From positions 7,879 through 43,064 of the forward strand of contig VXSY01000127.1 in the NCBI GenBank assembly GCA_009837725.1: a stretch of DNA of 35,186 nucleotides. Direction: 5' to 3'. The translations under genes were made by a program, and so were the position numbers. This DNA comes from Gammaproteobacteria bacterium. Lineage in GTDB: Bacteria > Pseudomonadota > Gammaproteobacteria > Pseudomonadales > Azotimanducaceae. Numbering within the stretch: the stretch's first letter is position 1; the number at the start of each line of letters is the position of its first letter. This document shows, in pieces, positions 9,050 through 17,416 of this stretch. The notes under the pieces are model-generated. The model saw only the letters and a program-made list of their open reading frames with translations. It made no database searches and had not been told where the DNA came from.

Positions 9050-9186
9050 CGGGGCTCGCCTTGGCTGACCAGCTCAGCAAAGCAGCCACGCGCATCGTGC
9101 GATGGTCTCCCACGTTCCAGGTGCGGTCAGCGCGGAAAGTACGCTGGAGAGGGCCGAAATGCCGTCCGAGTGCCCGTCCTGCCCCC

Positions 9187-9933
9187 CTACCGTTCGTAGA
9201 AATCCGCGCCGTGGCGGTGGTCGACGCCGTTGGTCATTCGCAGCAACTCCTTTTGGCGGGTGGTCATGCCTGCGAGCCACTCTTCGCGGAAGCCGTCGTG
9301 GGGATCGCATTGGAAGCGCAGCCAGAGGCTGTTGCGGTAGTGGCCGAACATGGCGGCGCGCAGTTCGTCGGTGTGGTTTGCGCCGCCACCGTGCCAGGTT
9401 TGGCCGTGGAAGATCACGACCGAGCCGGCCGGCACCTCCGGCTGCATTTCGTGAGGGAGCGAAAGGCCCTGCGGCGGGTGCCGGAGGGGGCTTTGGTGGC
9501 TGCCGGGCACGAGGCGGGTGCCGCCGTTGTCGGGGTTGAGATCCGACAGTGCCCAGACGGTGTTCACCATCAGCGGGGCATTGTCGCCGTGGCGCAGCAT
9601 GTCGAGCGGCACATCGCCGTGCAACCCTTGGTGACCGTCGCCGGGTCGCACCACCCTGGCGTTGAGGGAACCGAGGATCAAGTTGGGGCCCATCACCGTC
9701 TCGATGTAGGGCAGCACGGCCGGGTGGTCGATGACGGGCAGGAACATGGCGTCGAGGGTCACCAGATTCGCAAGGTGCAGCGCCGTGCCTCGGTACCCGT
9801 GTTCGACGCCGATGCGCAGGGTGTTGTCGATTACGAAATCGCGCATCTGCGCTGCGGTGGCCTTGTCCAACACGTCGTGGATGATGGTGAAGCCCCACAC
9901 TCTCAGTTCCGCAATGCGTTCCTCGTCGATCAT
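9187..9933 (-). CDS. Phytanoyl-CoA dioxygenase (PhyH) family protein
   Basis: LHGDVPLDML HxD motif, NGGTRLVPGSHQSP, FHGQTWHGGGAN. Confidence 0.88.
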   Translation of the reverse strand: MIDEERIAELRVWGFTIIHDVLDKATAAQMRDFVIDNTLRIGVEHGYRGTALHLANLVTLDAMFLPVIDHPAVLPYIETVMGPNLILGSLNARVVRPGDGHQGLHGDVPLDMLRHGDNAPLMVNTVWALSDLNPDNGGTRLVPGSHQSPLRHPPQGLSLPHEMQPEVPAGSVVIFHGQTWHGGGANHTDELRAAMFGHYRNSLWLRFQCDPHDGFREEWLAGMTTRQKELLRMTNGVDHRHGADFYER

Positions 9934-9954
9934 CTTGGGGCTCCGATCCGTCGC

Positions 9955-10875
9955 CTACCTGGTTGCGGGCACTTTCGGGGCGACGCGAAATGGTGGCGGG
10001 TTCGGTGGTGCCAGAGGCGGCATGTCCGAGGCGTTGATGTCGTAGCCGAAGGACACTCGGCCCAGCATGTCGAGGGGGTCGCGCAAGTCCACCATGCCCG
10101 GACCTGCCACCGACAGGCCGGGTTGGTAGCCGAGGACTCGCTGCAGGCGCTTCGGCATCTTTGCCACTTCCTCGCGGGGGACGCCGACGTACTGATTCTC
10201 CTGTTGGCGCAGGTACGCGAGGTTGAAGTTGATGTCCACGGCCAGGCGGCTTTGGTCGGTTGTGGTGTTGGCGCCGCCACCGTGCCACATGGCGCCAGTC
10301 CAGGCGAGCAGGGAGCCGGCCTTCATCTCCATCTGGATGGGCTCGACGTCCGGCGGTTGGCGCACCGGTTGGTCGTGCCACTCGTGCGAGCCCGGCACCA
10401 GCATGGTGGCCCCGTTGGCCTTGGTGAAGTTCTCCACGGCGATGACGGCGTTGAGCACGAACGGCGGATGTGGCCGGGGTACGGGCCACAGGCCGTCGTC
10501 CTGATGCAGTCCCTGGGCCTTGGCGCCCGGCAACAGGTCGAACATGACCACGACGGAGACTTGAATCTGGTAGCCGAGGACGCCTTGCGCCAAGGCCAGC
10601 AGGCGTGGGTCGCAAACCAAGTCGTCCACGCAGCGGGTCTTGGCGAGCAGGTTGTGGGCGCGCACGGTGTGGCCGTCGCCCATCAGTTCGCGGATGGGGT
10701 TGACGTCGCGCCTGAGTTCTGTGCCCAAGCGTTCCACACGTTCCGCGTCAAGCCAGTCGGGCACCACCACGAAGCCCTGCTCCTCCACATCGGCGAGCCA
10801 TGACGCGAGGCCCGGCACGGCAAACGTGTCGCCGTAGATTTCGACTTCTTCGGCGGAAGCTGGATCGGCCTTCAT
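9955..10875 (-). CDS. Phytanoyl-CoA dioxygenase (PhyH) family protein
   Basis: LHQDDGLWPVPRPHPP, NGATMLVPGSHEWHD, WTGAMWHGGGANTT. Confidence 0.88.
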   Translation of the reverse strand: MKADPASAEEVEIYGDTFAVPGLASWLADVEEQGFVVVPDWLDAERVERLGTELRRDVNPIRELMGDGHTVRAHNLLAKTRCVDDLVCDPRLLALAQGVLGYQIQVSVVVMFDLLPGAKAQGLHQDDGLWPVPRPHPPFVLNAVIAVENFTKANGATMLVPGSHEWHDQPVRQPPDVEPIQMEMKAGSLLAWTGAMWHGGGANTTTDQSRLAVDINFNLAYLRQQENQYVGVPREEVAKMPKRLQRVLGYQPGLSVAGPGMVDLRDPLDMLGRVSFGYDINASDMPPLAPPNPPPFRVAPKVPATR

Positions 10876-10894
10876 CTCGATCTCCGTTGGCCGG

Positions 10895-11923
10895 TTAGCG
10901 GAGCAAGTACGTGCGTGTGGCGGTGTCGTGGAAGAGCGCCGCCTTTTCTGTATCCGAGCACCCGGCCGCGATTTTCTTGAACGAGTTCCAAAGCACGCGG
11001 TAGCTGCAGCTCACCTTGTCCACCGGGAAGTTGCTTTCGAACATGCAGCGGTCCACGCCGAAGCAGTCGATCATGTGCAGATGGTAGTCGCGGGTGGTGG
11101 CCACGAGTTCGTCCGATGTGGCCGGTCGCTCGCGCTTGTGGAAGCCGAAGCCGTTGATGGCCATGACGAGGCCGCCGAGTTTGGCGACGACGTTTTCGCA
11201 AGTTGCCAGTTCTGCCACGTCCTGCTTCCACTGAGTGAAGCTCTCGGCCTGCTTGCCCTCATACGGCCCGATGCCGAGCGGACCGCCGAAGTGGTCGAAG
11301 ATGATGGGCTGGTCGGGGAATGCCCGCGCCAAGTCCGTGACTTCCGCGATCTGCGGATGGTAGAGCCAGGCGTCGAAGGTCATGCCGCGCTTGCCGAGTT
11401 CGGCGAAGCCTTCTCGGAACTTGGGGGCAGCCAGCATCCCTTCGGTGGGAGCGGTGTGGGAGTTGCGAACATCATCGCTCGCGTCCCAGCCGGCGGCGTG
11501 GCGGATGCCGGAGAAGCGGTCCGTGACGTGGTCGTGGGCGTCGAGCACGTCGCCAACCGCTGAACCCAAGTTCAAGTCGGCAAAGCCCACGATGCTGGCG
11601 CAGGCTCTTGCATCGCCATAGCCGCCCGACGCGCTCATTGCGGCAATGCCGTTCACGAACTCGGTCTCTCCCACCGGCTTCATGGCCTCCGGGCCATCGG
11701 CGCGGTACATGGAGGCGCATTCCATGAACACCGTCGAGACCACGTTGTGGCCGCTGCCAATGTCCGCGAGCAGCTCATCGAGCAGATAGCGACTGCCGGG
11801 ATGATCCCAAAGGTGGTGGTGTGGGTCGCAGATCGGCAACTCCGGCTCGATCACCTCCTCGTCCACCTGTGCGAGCCACTCGTCTCGTTCCATCGTCACG
11901 AACCCCGGCGTCTTGTTACCCAT
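10895..11923 (-). CDS. Amidohydrolase family 2 (metal-dependent TIM-barrel) protein
   Basis: LPICDPHHHLWDHPGSRYLLDELLADI...QPIIFDHFGGPLG...CMFESNFPVDK; start at MGNKTPGFV. Confidence 0.87.
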   Translation of the reverse strand: MGNKTPGFVTMERDEWLAQVDEEVIEPELPICDPHHHLWDHPGSRYLLDELLADIGSGHNVVSTVFMECASMYRADGPEAMKPVGETEFVNGIAAMSASGGYGDARACASIVGFADLNLGSAVGDVLDAHDHVTDRFSGIRHAAGWDASDDVRNSHTAPTEGMLAAPKFREGFAELGKRGMTFDAWLYHPQIAEVTDLARAFPDQPIIFDHFGGPLGIGPYEGKQAESFTQWKQDVAELATCENVVAKLGGLVMAINGFGFHKRERPATSDELVATTRDYHLHMIDCFGVDRCMFESNFPVDKVSCSYRVLWNSFKKIAAGCSDTEKAALFHDTATRTYLLR

Positions 11924-11992
11924 CCGATTACTATACAAGCGCGCCCTTACGGGGGCGCCGACAGCAACCACGACTCTCAGGAGACTCCCCAC

Positions 11993-13079
11993 ATGCCTTC
12001 TGTCACAGCAGCCGACGGCCCGGTGGCCGTAACCGGCGCGTCCGGCTACATCGGCGCGCACACCGTCATTGCGCTCATGAAGCGCGGCTACGACGTTCGC
12101 GCCTGCCTCACCGACACATCGAATCCAGACAAGACCGAATTCCTGCTCCGCCTTGAACGACGAGCATCCGGGCAACGTCTCGTTGCATCAGGCCAACTTG
12201 CTGGAGGAAGGCTCCTACGATGCGCCGTTTCGGGATTGCAGCGCCGTGCTGCATGTGGGCACCCCGATGGGCTACGGCGGCGTCAACAACCCGCAGCAGG
12301 TGTACGACGGGGCCATCGGCGGCGTGCACAACATCATCGGTTCGGTGAAGCGGGCCGGCACGGTGAAGCGGCTCATCTACACGAGCTCCTTCGCCGCCAT
12401 CGGCCATCCTTCGCCGCCTGGACACCGCTACACCGAGGACGACTGGGCCAGCGACAACCGCGACGAAGACGCCAACTGGAACACCGACAATCTGGTCGAG
12501 AAGGGCGAAGTCGGCTACTCCATGGCGAAGGTGGAGTGCGAGCGCCTGGTGACGCGGCTGGCGGAGGAGGACGGGCGGTTCGACGCCATCTCCGTCTGCC
12601 CGTGCGTGGTGCTTGGGCCGCTCTTGAGCCCGGTGCATGAACTGCGCGGCTCGTGGCAGTTCTTCTTGGGGCGGATGCTGGCCGGCAAGCCCTGTGGGCG
12701 CGGCTGGCAGGCGCTTTGGAACATCGTCGATGTGCGCGACGTGGGCGAATCCGAGGCGCTGATGATTGAGAGCGATGTATGCGGCAACGGCTCCCGTTAC
12801 ATGCTTTGCGCCACGGACGACTCTGGAGAAATCACCGCCATGCAACTGCATGACCACCTGCAGGCGCTGTTCCCGCACATCGATGTGGGCGGCGTGCTGC
12901 CGGAATACGAGGCGATGGTGGAGAAGTACGGGGCTCCCTACGACGCGCCAAGGGCACATTGCGACAAGGCGCGGGGCGAGTTGGGCCTCGAGACCCACGC
13001 CATCGAAGACACGCTTCGCACGACCGGCGAGACGATGATCGAGTTGGGCCTGGTCGAGCCGAAGTTGAAGACTGCCTGA
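11993..13079 (+). pseudogene. NAD-dependent epimerase/dehydratase (extended SDR, DFR-like) with an apparent 1-nt insertion at 12153-12154
   Basis: Frame 1 MPSVTAADGPVAVTGASGYIGAHTVIALMKRGYDVRACLTDTSNPDKTEFLLRL; next frame NDEHPGNVSLHQANLLEEGSYDAPFRDCSAVLHVGTPM...YTSSFAAIG... to stop. Confidence 0.85.
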
Positions 13080-13116
13080 AGGCGCTTCGGCAAGGTTCAT
13101 AGGAAAGGGCACAACT

Positions 13117-13386
13117 GTGAACGAGGAGTTCGTCGTAAGGCTGGCTCGCAGCGGGACCGCCGTGACGGTCCCGGCCGGCGGCTCCATTCTCTACTCGCTG
13201 CTGACGGCCGGGATCGAAGTGCCTTACGCGTGCGGCGTCGGCATCTGCGGCGCTTGCGAGCAAAGCGTGCTCTCGGGCACGCCCGAGCACCGCGACTTCG
13301 TGTTGAGCGAGGAGGAGCAGGCGGCAGGCCGGGTGCTGATCTGCTGCGCCGGCTCGCGCACGCCGGAACTGGAACTCGATCTCTGA
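13117..13386 (+). CDS. Stand-alone 2Fe-2S ferredoxin, like the C-terminal domain of VanB-type oxygenase reductases
   Basis: PYACGVGICGACEQSVLSGTPEHRDFVLSEEEQAAGRVLICCAGSRTPELELDL: CxxxxCxxC plus downstream C; GTG start. Confidence 0.85.
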   Translation: MNEEFVVRLARSGTAVTVPAGGSILYSLLTAGIEVPYACGVGICGACEQSVLSGTPEHRDFVLSEEEQAAGRVLICCAGSRTPELELDL

Positions 13387-13447
13387 CGCGACGAGGGACC
13401 TAGGTCCCGCCCAGAGCCTCCGTCGGATGGCTCCGTGGCGCGCAGCA

Positions 13448-13564
13448 GTTCGCGCAGCGAACTGCCAACGCGCCCGAAGGGCGCGCGTTCGCGCAGCGAA
13501 CTGCCAACGCGCCCGAAGGGCGCGCGTTCGCGCAGCGAACTGCCGACGCGCCCGACAGGGCGAC
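13448..13564. repeat. 39-bp unit tandemly repeated three times; each unit has two small hairpins
   Basis: Units start at 13448, 13487 and 13526: GTTCGCGCAGCGAACTGCCAACGCGCCCGAAGGGCGCGC; the third has a few substitutions. Confidence 0.95.
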
Positions 13565-13618
13565 ATGCTCTTACAATCCACCCTCAATCCGTCCACTTCG
13601 CCACCAGGCCAAATCACC

Positions 13619-14605
13619 ATGATTCGAATCGGAACGCTCGGCGCTGCCGCCATTTCTCCCAACGCGCTCACCAAGCCTGCCGCCAACAACGACGAGGTGC
13701 AGGTCAACGTGGTCGCGGCGAGAGACCGCTCGCGGGCGGAGGAGTTTGCCGAGGCTTGGGGCATCGGCGAGGTGGTGGACAGCTACGATGAGGTGGTGAC
13801 GCACCCGGATGTGGATGCGATCTACAACCCGCTGCCCATCAGCCACCATCGCGAATACACCATCAAGGCGCTTCGCGCCGGCAAGCACGTCCTCTGCGAG
13901 AAGTCGTTCGCGTGCAACGAGGCCGAGGCGCGAGAGATGGCGGACGTGGCGCAGGAGACGGGCCTCGTCCTGATCGAGGCGTTCCACTATCGCTACCACC
14001 CCGTGTTCCAGCGCGCATTGGAGCTCTACCACGACGGTGCCATCGGCGAACTCGTCGAGCTCGAAGGCGCCTTCAACATCGGCTCGCCCCGCCCGGGCGA
14101 CATCCGCATGATCTACGCCACGGGGGGCGGGGCGACGATGGATATGGGCTGCTATCCGCTCTCCTGGGTGCGGCATTTCACAGGCGAGGAACCGGAAGTG
14201 GTGTCGGCCAAGGTTGAGGAAGGGCCGCCGGACGTGGACATCCTGCTGCAACCGGAGCTCGTGTTCCCCAGCGGCGCACGGGGACGCACCTCGGGCATCA
14301 TGAAGGCTGGGCAACCCTTCGAGGCATTCCTCAACGTCACCGGCACCCGCGGCAAGCTGAACGTGCGCAACCCCTTGGTGCCGCATATGGGGCACAACAT
14401 CGAACTCGTCACCGACGCCGGCACCAAGAACGAGGAACTCACGCTGCGCCCCACCTACGAGTTTCAGCTCGACGCTTTCGTGGACGCGGTAAAGAACGGC
14501 ACCAAGCTCGAAACCGACGCCGAGGATGGCGTCAAGCAAATGCGCCTGATCGACAACTGCTATCGCGCCGCCGGCATGAAGCTGCGGGGGATGAGGGTCG
14601 CGTGA
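13619..14605 (+). CDS. Gfo/Idh/MocA family oxidoreductase
   Basis: MIRIGTLGAAAISPNALTKPA...YNPLPISHHREYTIKALRAGKHVLCEKSFACN...EAFHYRYHPVFQRA; called ORF start at 13427 extends through the tandem repeat. Confidence 0.9.
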   Translation: MIRIGTLGAAAISPNALTKPAANNDEVQVNVVAARDRSRAEEFAEAWGIGEVVDSYDEVVTHPDVDAIYNPLPISHHREYTIKALRAGKHVLCEKSFACNEAEAREMADVAQETGLVLIEAFHYRYHPVFQRALELYHDGAIGELVELEGAFNIGSPRPGDIRMIYATGGGATMDMGCYPLSWVRHFTGEEPEVVSAKVEEGPPDVDILLQPELVFPSGARGRTSGIMKAGQPFEAFLNVTGTRGKLNVRNPLVPHMGHNIELVTDAGTKNEELTLRPTYEFQLDAFVDAVKNGTKLETDAEDGVKQMRLIDNCYRAAGMKLRGMRVA

Positions 14606-14675
14606 CGGCAGCCTGCATAGCCATGGCATCTTCCCCACCGCCACACCGTAAGGCGCACCCTTGCGGATGGGATGG

Positions 14676-14757
14676 AGGGCGGGACGCCCTCCCTCCGATG
14701 GCGCGCGACCCGTCCGCGCATGCTAAGGGCCCTTCCGGACGGAGGGCGTCCCGCCCT
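14676..14757. repeat. Paired inverted hairpin element (BIME-like), 22-bp arms with one mismatch
   Basis: AGGGCGGGACGCCCTCCCTCCG (14676-14697) and CGGACGGAGGGCGTCCCGCCCT (14736-14757). Confidence 0.9.
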
Positions 14758-14768
14758 AAATCGCACCC

Positions 14769-15293
14769 ATGATCGCCGGTCTCGATCACGTTGCCATCCC
14801 CATTGCCAACGTCGAGGAGATGCTCGCGTTCTACGAGGCACTCGGCTTCGTCGTTCGTCGGGGCGAACGCCTCCACTCCATTCACTTCGGCAACAATCGC
14901 CTGAACTTCCATGCGCCGGCGCTTTGGAACGACGAGCGCTTCACCCTGCGAGGCCCCACCGCCCGCCCCGGCTGCGGTGACTTCTGCTTCGTCTGGCAGG
15001 GAACGGTGGAGAGCATCGCCCGGCACCTGGGGAAACTCAAAATCGAAATCATCGAAGGGCCGGCACCCCGCGAAGGCGGTCGCAATGGCGGCAAGGTGAC
15101 GGGAACGAGCGTCTATGTGCGCGATCCCGACGGCAACTTGCTCGAGTTCATGACCTATGGTGAAACCTCCCCCTGCACGAGCGAATGCGATGCAGGGGGA
15201 AGTTCCACCACGGGTCGGCAGGGCTGGGCCGGGGGCGGAGTCGGCAGGGAGCGAATGCGACGTGCCGCGCCGGCTCTGGGGCGAACCCCATGA
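14769..15293 (+). CDS. VOC (glyoxalase/dioxygenase-like) family protein with C-terminus apparently extended by repeat sequence
   Basis: MIAGLDHVAIPIANVEEMLAFYEALGFVVRRGERLHSIHFG...VYVRDPDGNLLEFMTYG; the tail after this overlaps an inverted repeat. Confidence 0.8.
   Translation: MIAGLDHVAIPIANVEEMLAFYEALGFVVRRGERLHSIHFGNNRLNFHAPALWNDERFTLRGPTARPGCGDFCFVWQGTVESIARHLGKLKIEIIEGPAPREGGRNGGKVTGTSVYVRDPDGNLLEFMTYGETSPCTSECDAGGSSTTGRQGWAGGGVGRERMRRAAPALGRTP
15160..15209. repeat. Long near-perfect inverted repeat inside the VOC 3' end
   Basis: GGTGAAACCTCCCCCTGCA / TGCAGGGGGAAGTTCCACC; inner 10 bp perfect (15168-15177 and 15191-15200). Confidence 0.9.
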
Positions 15294-16630
15294 GCGCGGC
15301 AAACCCGTCCGCAGCCCGTAACGCCGACCTCGTGGTCTCGGCAGAGCACGTGCTGCCTATCGCTCCGGACAATATCGTCCTCCACGATGCCGCAATCGCT
15401 GTCGCAAGCGATACGATCATCGATGTCGGCGACCGCAATGGCGTCCTAGCCCGACACCCGGGCGCAACCCACCGGAACCTGCCCCACCATGTGCTCCTGC
15501 CGGGCCTCGTCAACGCCCACGGCCACCTCGCCATGACCCTGCTGCGCGGCCTGGGCGAAGGCCAATCCCTGGAGGCGTGGCTTCAGGAAACGATCTGGCC
15601 CTTGGAGGGCCGCTGGGTGGACGAGGACTTCGTTGCCGACGGCACCCTCTTGGCGATGGTGGAGATGCTGGCAAGCGGCACCACCACCGGCAGCGACATG
15701 TACTTCTTCCCGGAAACGGTGGTGGAACTCGCACGGGTCGGCTGCCGGATGCAGGTCAGTTTCCCCATCATCAACCACGCCAGCGCCTGGTCGCACGACG
15801 TGGACGAATGCTTCGAGAAGGGGCTGAGGCTGCGCGACGAGTGCCGTACCAATCCGTTGGTGGAGGTGTGCTTCGGTCCCCATGCAACAAGCTCAGCGGG
15901 TGAAGCGGCGCTCAGAAGAGTGGCCATGTATGCCGACGAACTCGACGCCAAGGTGCAGATTCACCTGCACGAAACCAGGGCGGAGGTGGCGGAAGCTCGC
16001 CGCAACCTCGGCCAGCACCCCATCCGCGTGCTCGAAGACGTGGGACTCTTGACGGAGAACCTGCAAGCGGTGCACATGACCGCGGTATCCGAGGTCGAGG
16101 TCGCCATGATCGCCGAGTGCGGCGCCAGCGTGGTTCACTGCCCCATGTCCAACACCAAGCTCGCGAGCGGCATCTGCCCAGTGACAGGGTTCCGGGAAGC
16201 AGGGGTCACGGTTGCGCTCGGCACCGATGGGGCAGCCTCCAACAACGGGCTGGACCTGTTCCAGGAAGCGCGCATGGCGACATTGCTGGCCAAACTCGGC
16301 ACCGGTGACCCGGCGGCGCTGCCGGCCGCCGAAGCGCTGGAAATGGCAACCTTGGGCGGCGCCCGCGCTCTCGGCGTGGCCGATCGCATCGGCTCGCTGG
16401 AAGTCGGCAAGCAGGCGGATTTCATCGCCGTGGACGTGGACCACGCTGCCATGCAGCCGCTGCACGACGTGCCCGCGCAGCTCGTCCACACCGCAGCCGG
16501 CAGCCGCGTGAGCCACGCGTATGTCGCAGGGGAATGCCGCTACGAGAACGGCAGCTTTCCAACCATCGACGTCGATAGCCTGCGACACCGCACCGCCCTT
16601 TGGCAGAGCCGGATGGCCGGCGATGCCTAG
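15290..16630 (+). CDS. mtaD: TRZ/ATZ-type amidohydrolase, probable 5-methylthioadenosine/S-adenosylhomocysteine deaminase
   Basis: LPGLVNAHGHLAMTLLRG...VHCPMSNTKLASGICPV...VALGTDGAASNNGLDLFQEAR; followed by ubiG. Confidence 0.85.
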   Translation: MSAANPSAARNADLVVSAEHVLPIAPDNIVLHDAAIAVASDTIIDVGDRNGVLARHPGATHRNLPHHVLLPGLVNAHGHLAMTLLRGLGEGQSLEAWLQETIWPLEGRWVDEDFVADGTLLAMVEMLASGTTTGSDMYFFPETVVELARVGCRMQVSFPIINHASAWSHDVDECFEKGLRLRDECRTNPLVEVCFGPHATSSAGEAALRRVAMYADELDAKVQIHLHETRAEVAEARRNLGQHPIRVLEDVGLLTENLQAVHMTAVSEVEVAMIAECGASVVHCPMSNTKLASGICPVTGFREAGVTVALGTDGAASNNGLDLFQEARMATLLAKLGTGDPAALPAAEALEMATLGGARALGVADRIGSLEVGKQADFIAVDVDHAAMQPLHDVPAQLVHTAAGSRVSHAYVAGECRYENGSFPTIDVDSLRHRTALWQSRMAGDA

Positions 16631-16696
16631 GGGGTCCGCGACGTGGGAGCCCAGCCCGAGGGAGAGCGGCCCGCCCTCCACTTGGAGAGACTACGC

Positions 16697-17416
16697 GTGA
16701 TCAACGCCGACGAGGAGGAAATCGCCCGCTTCGAGGCCCTCGCCCACCGCTGGTGGGACACCGACGGCGAGTTCCGCGCCCTGCACGACATCCAGGGCCC
16801 GCGCGTCGACTACCTCAAGTCGCGCTGCCAAGTCGCTGGCCGGAAGGTGCTGGACGTGGGCTGCGGCGGTGGCCTCGTCACCGAGGCCTTGCATGATCTG
16901 GGTGCCTCCGTCACGGGCATCGACGCCGGCGAAAAGCCGCTCGCGGTGGCGCGCCTGCATGCCCTGGAACGGGGCATCGACGACGCGATCACCTACACGG
17001 CCAGCACTCCGGAGTCCTTCCTCGCCGAGGCGCCTGGGCAGTTCGGCGTCGTCACCTGCCTCGAAATGCTGGAGCACGTGCCGGACCCGCCCTCCACCGT
17101 GCAGGCGCTGGCGGAGCTCGCCGAACCCGGCGGCGATGTGGTGCTCTCCACCATCAACCGCACACCCAAGGCATGGGCGCTGGCCATCGTCGGCGCCGAG
17201 TACGTGCTGAACGTGCTGCCCAAGGGCACGCATTCCTACGAAAAGCTCATCCGCCCATCCGAACTCGCCCGCGCCTGCCGGGACGCCGGACTCGTCGTGG
17301 CCGACGTCTGCGGCTTGGAATACAACCCTTTCACTCGCCGCTGCCGGATCACCCGCAACGTGGATGTGAACTACATCCTGCACGCCAAGAAGCCGCGCGC
17401 AGAAGCACCGCAATGA
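16697..17416 (+). CDS. ubiG: Ubiquinone biosynthesis O-methyltransferase
   Basis: INADEEEIARFEALAHRWWDTDGEFRALHDIQGPRVDYL...VLDVGCGGGLVTEALHDLGASVTGID...STINRTPKAWALAIVGAEYVLNVLPKGTH; GGAGAG upstream of GTG 16697 (alternative start 16643). Confidence 0.93.
   Translation: MINADEEEIARFEALAHRWWDTDGEFRALHDIQGPRVDYLKSRCQVAGRKVLDVGCGGGLVTEALHDLGASVTGIDAGEKPLAVARLHALERGIDDAITYTASTPESFLAEAPGQFGVVTCLEMLEHVPDPPSTVQALAELAEPGGDVVLSTINRTPKAWALAIVGAEYVLNVLPKGTHSYEKLIRPSELARACRDAGLVVADVCGLEYNPFTRRCRITRNVDVNYILHAKKPRAEAPQ

Noticed and set aside
9061-10803. 580-aa plus-strand ORF
   Set aside because: Antisense to the two PhyH genes, which carry clear motifs on the minus strand.
12130-12170. Programmed frameshift in the epimerase gene
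   Set aside because: No slippery sequence; extended SDR proteins are not known to need frameshifting.
13395-13408. Palindrome GGGACCTAGGTCCC after the ferredoxin gene as a terminator
   Set aside because: No spacer loop and no U-tract; cannot be called a terminator from sequence alone.
13448-13564. CRISPR array
   Set aside because: The 39-bp repeats are contiguous with no unique spacers between them and no cas genes nearby.
13427-13618. N-terminal extension of the Gfo/Idh/MocA ORF
   Set aside because: The extension translates the tandem repeat (RVRAANCQRARRA); the family start MIRIGTLGAA at 13619 is far more plausible.
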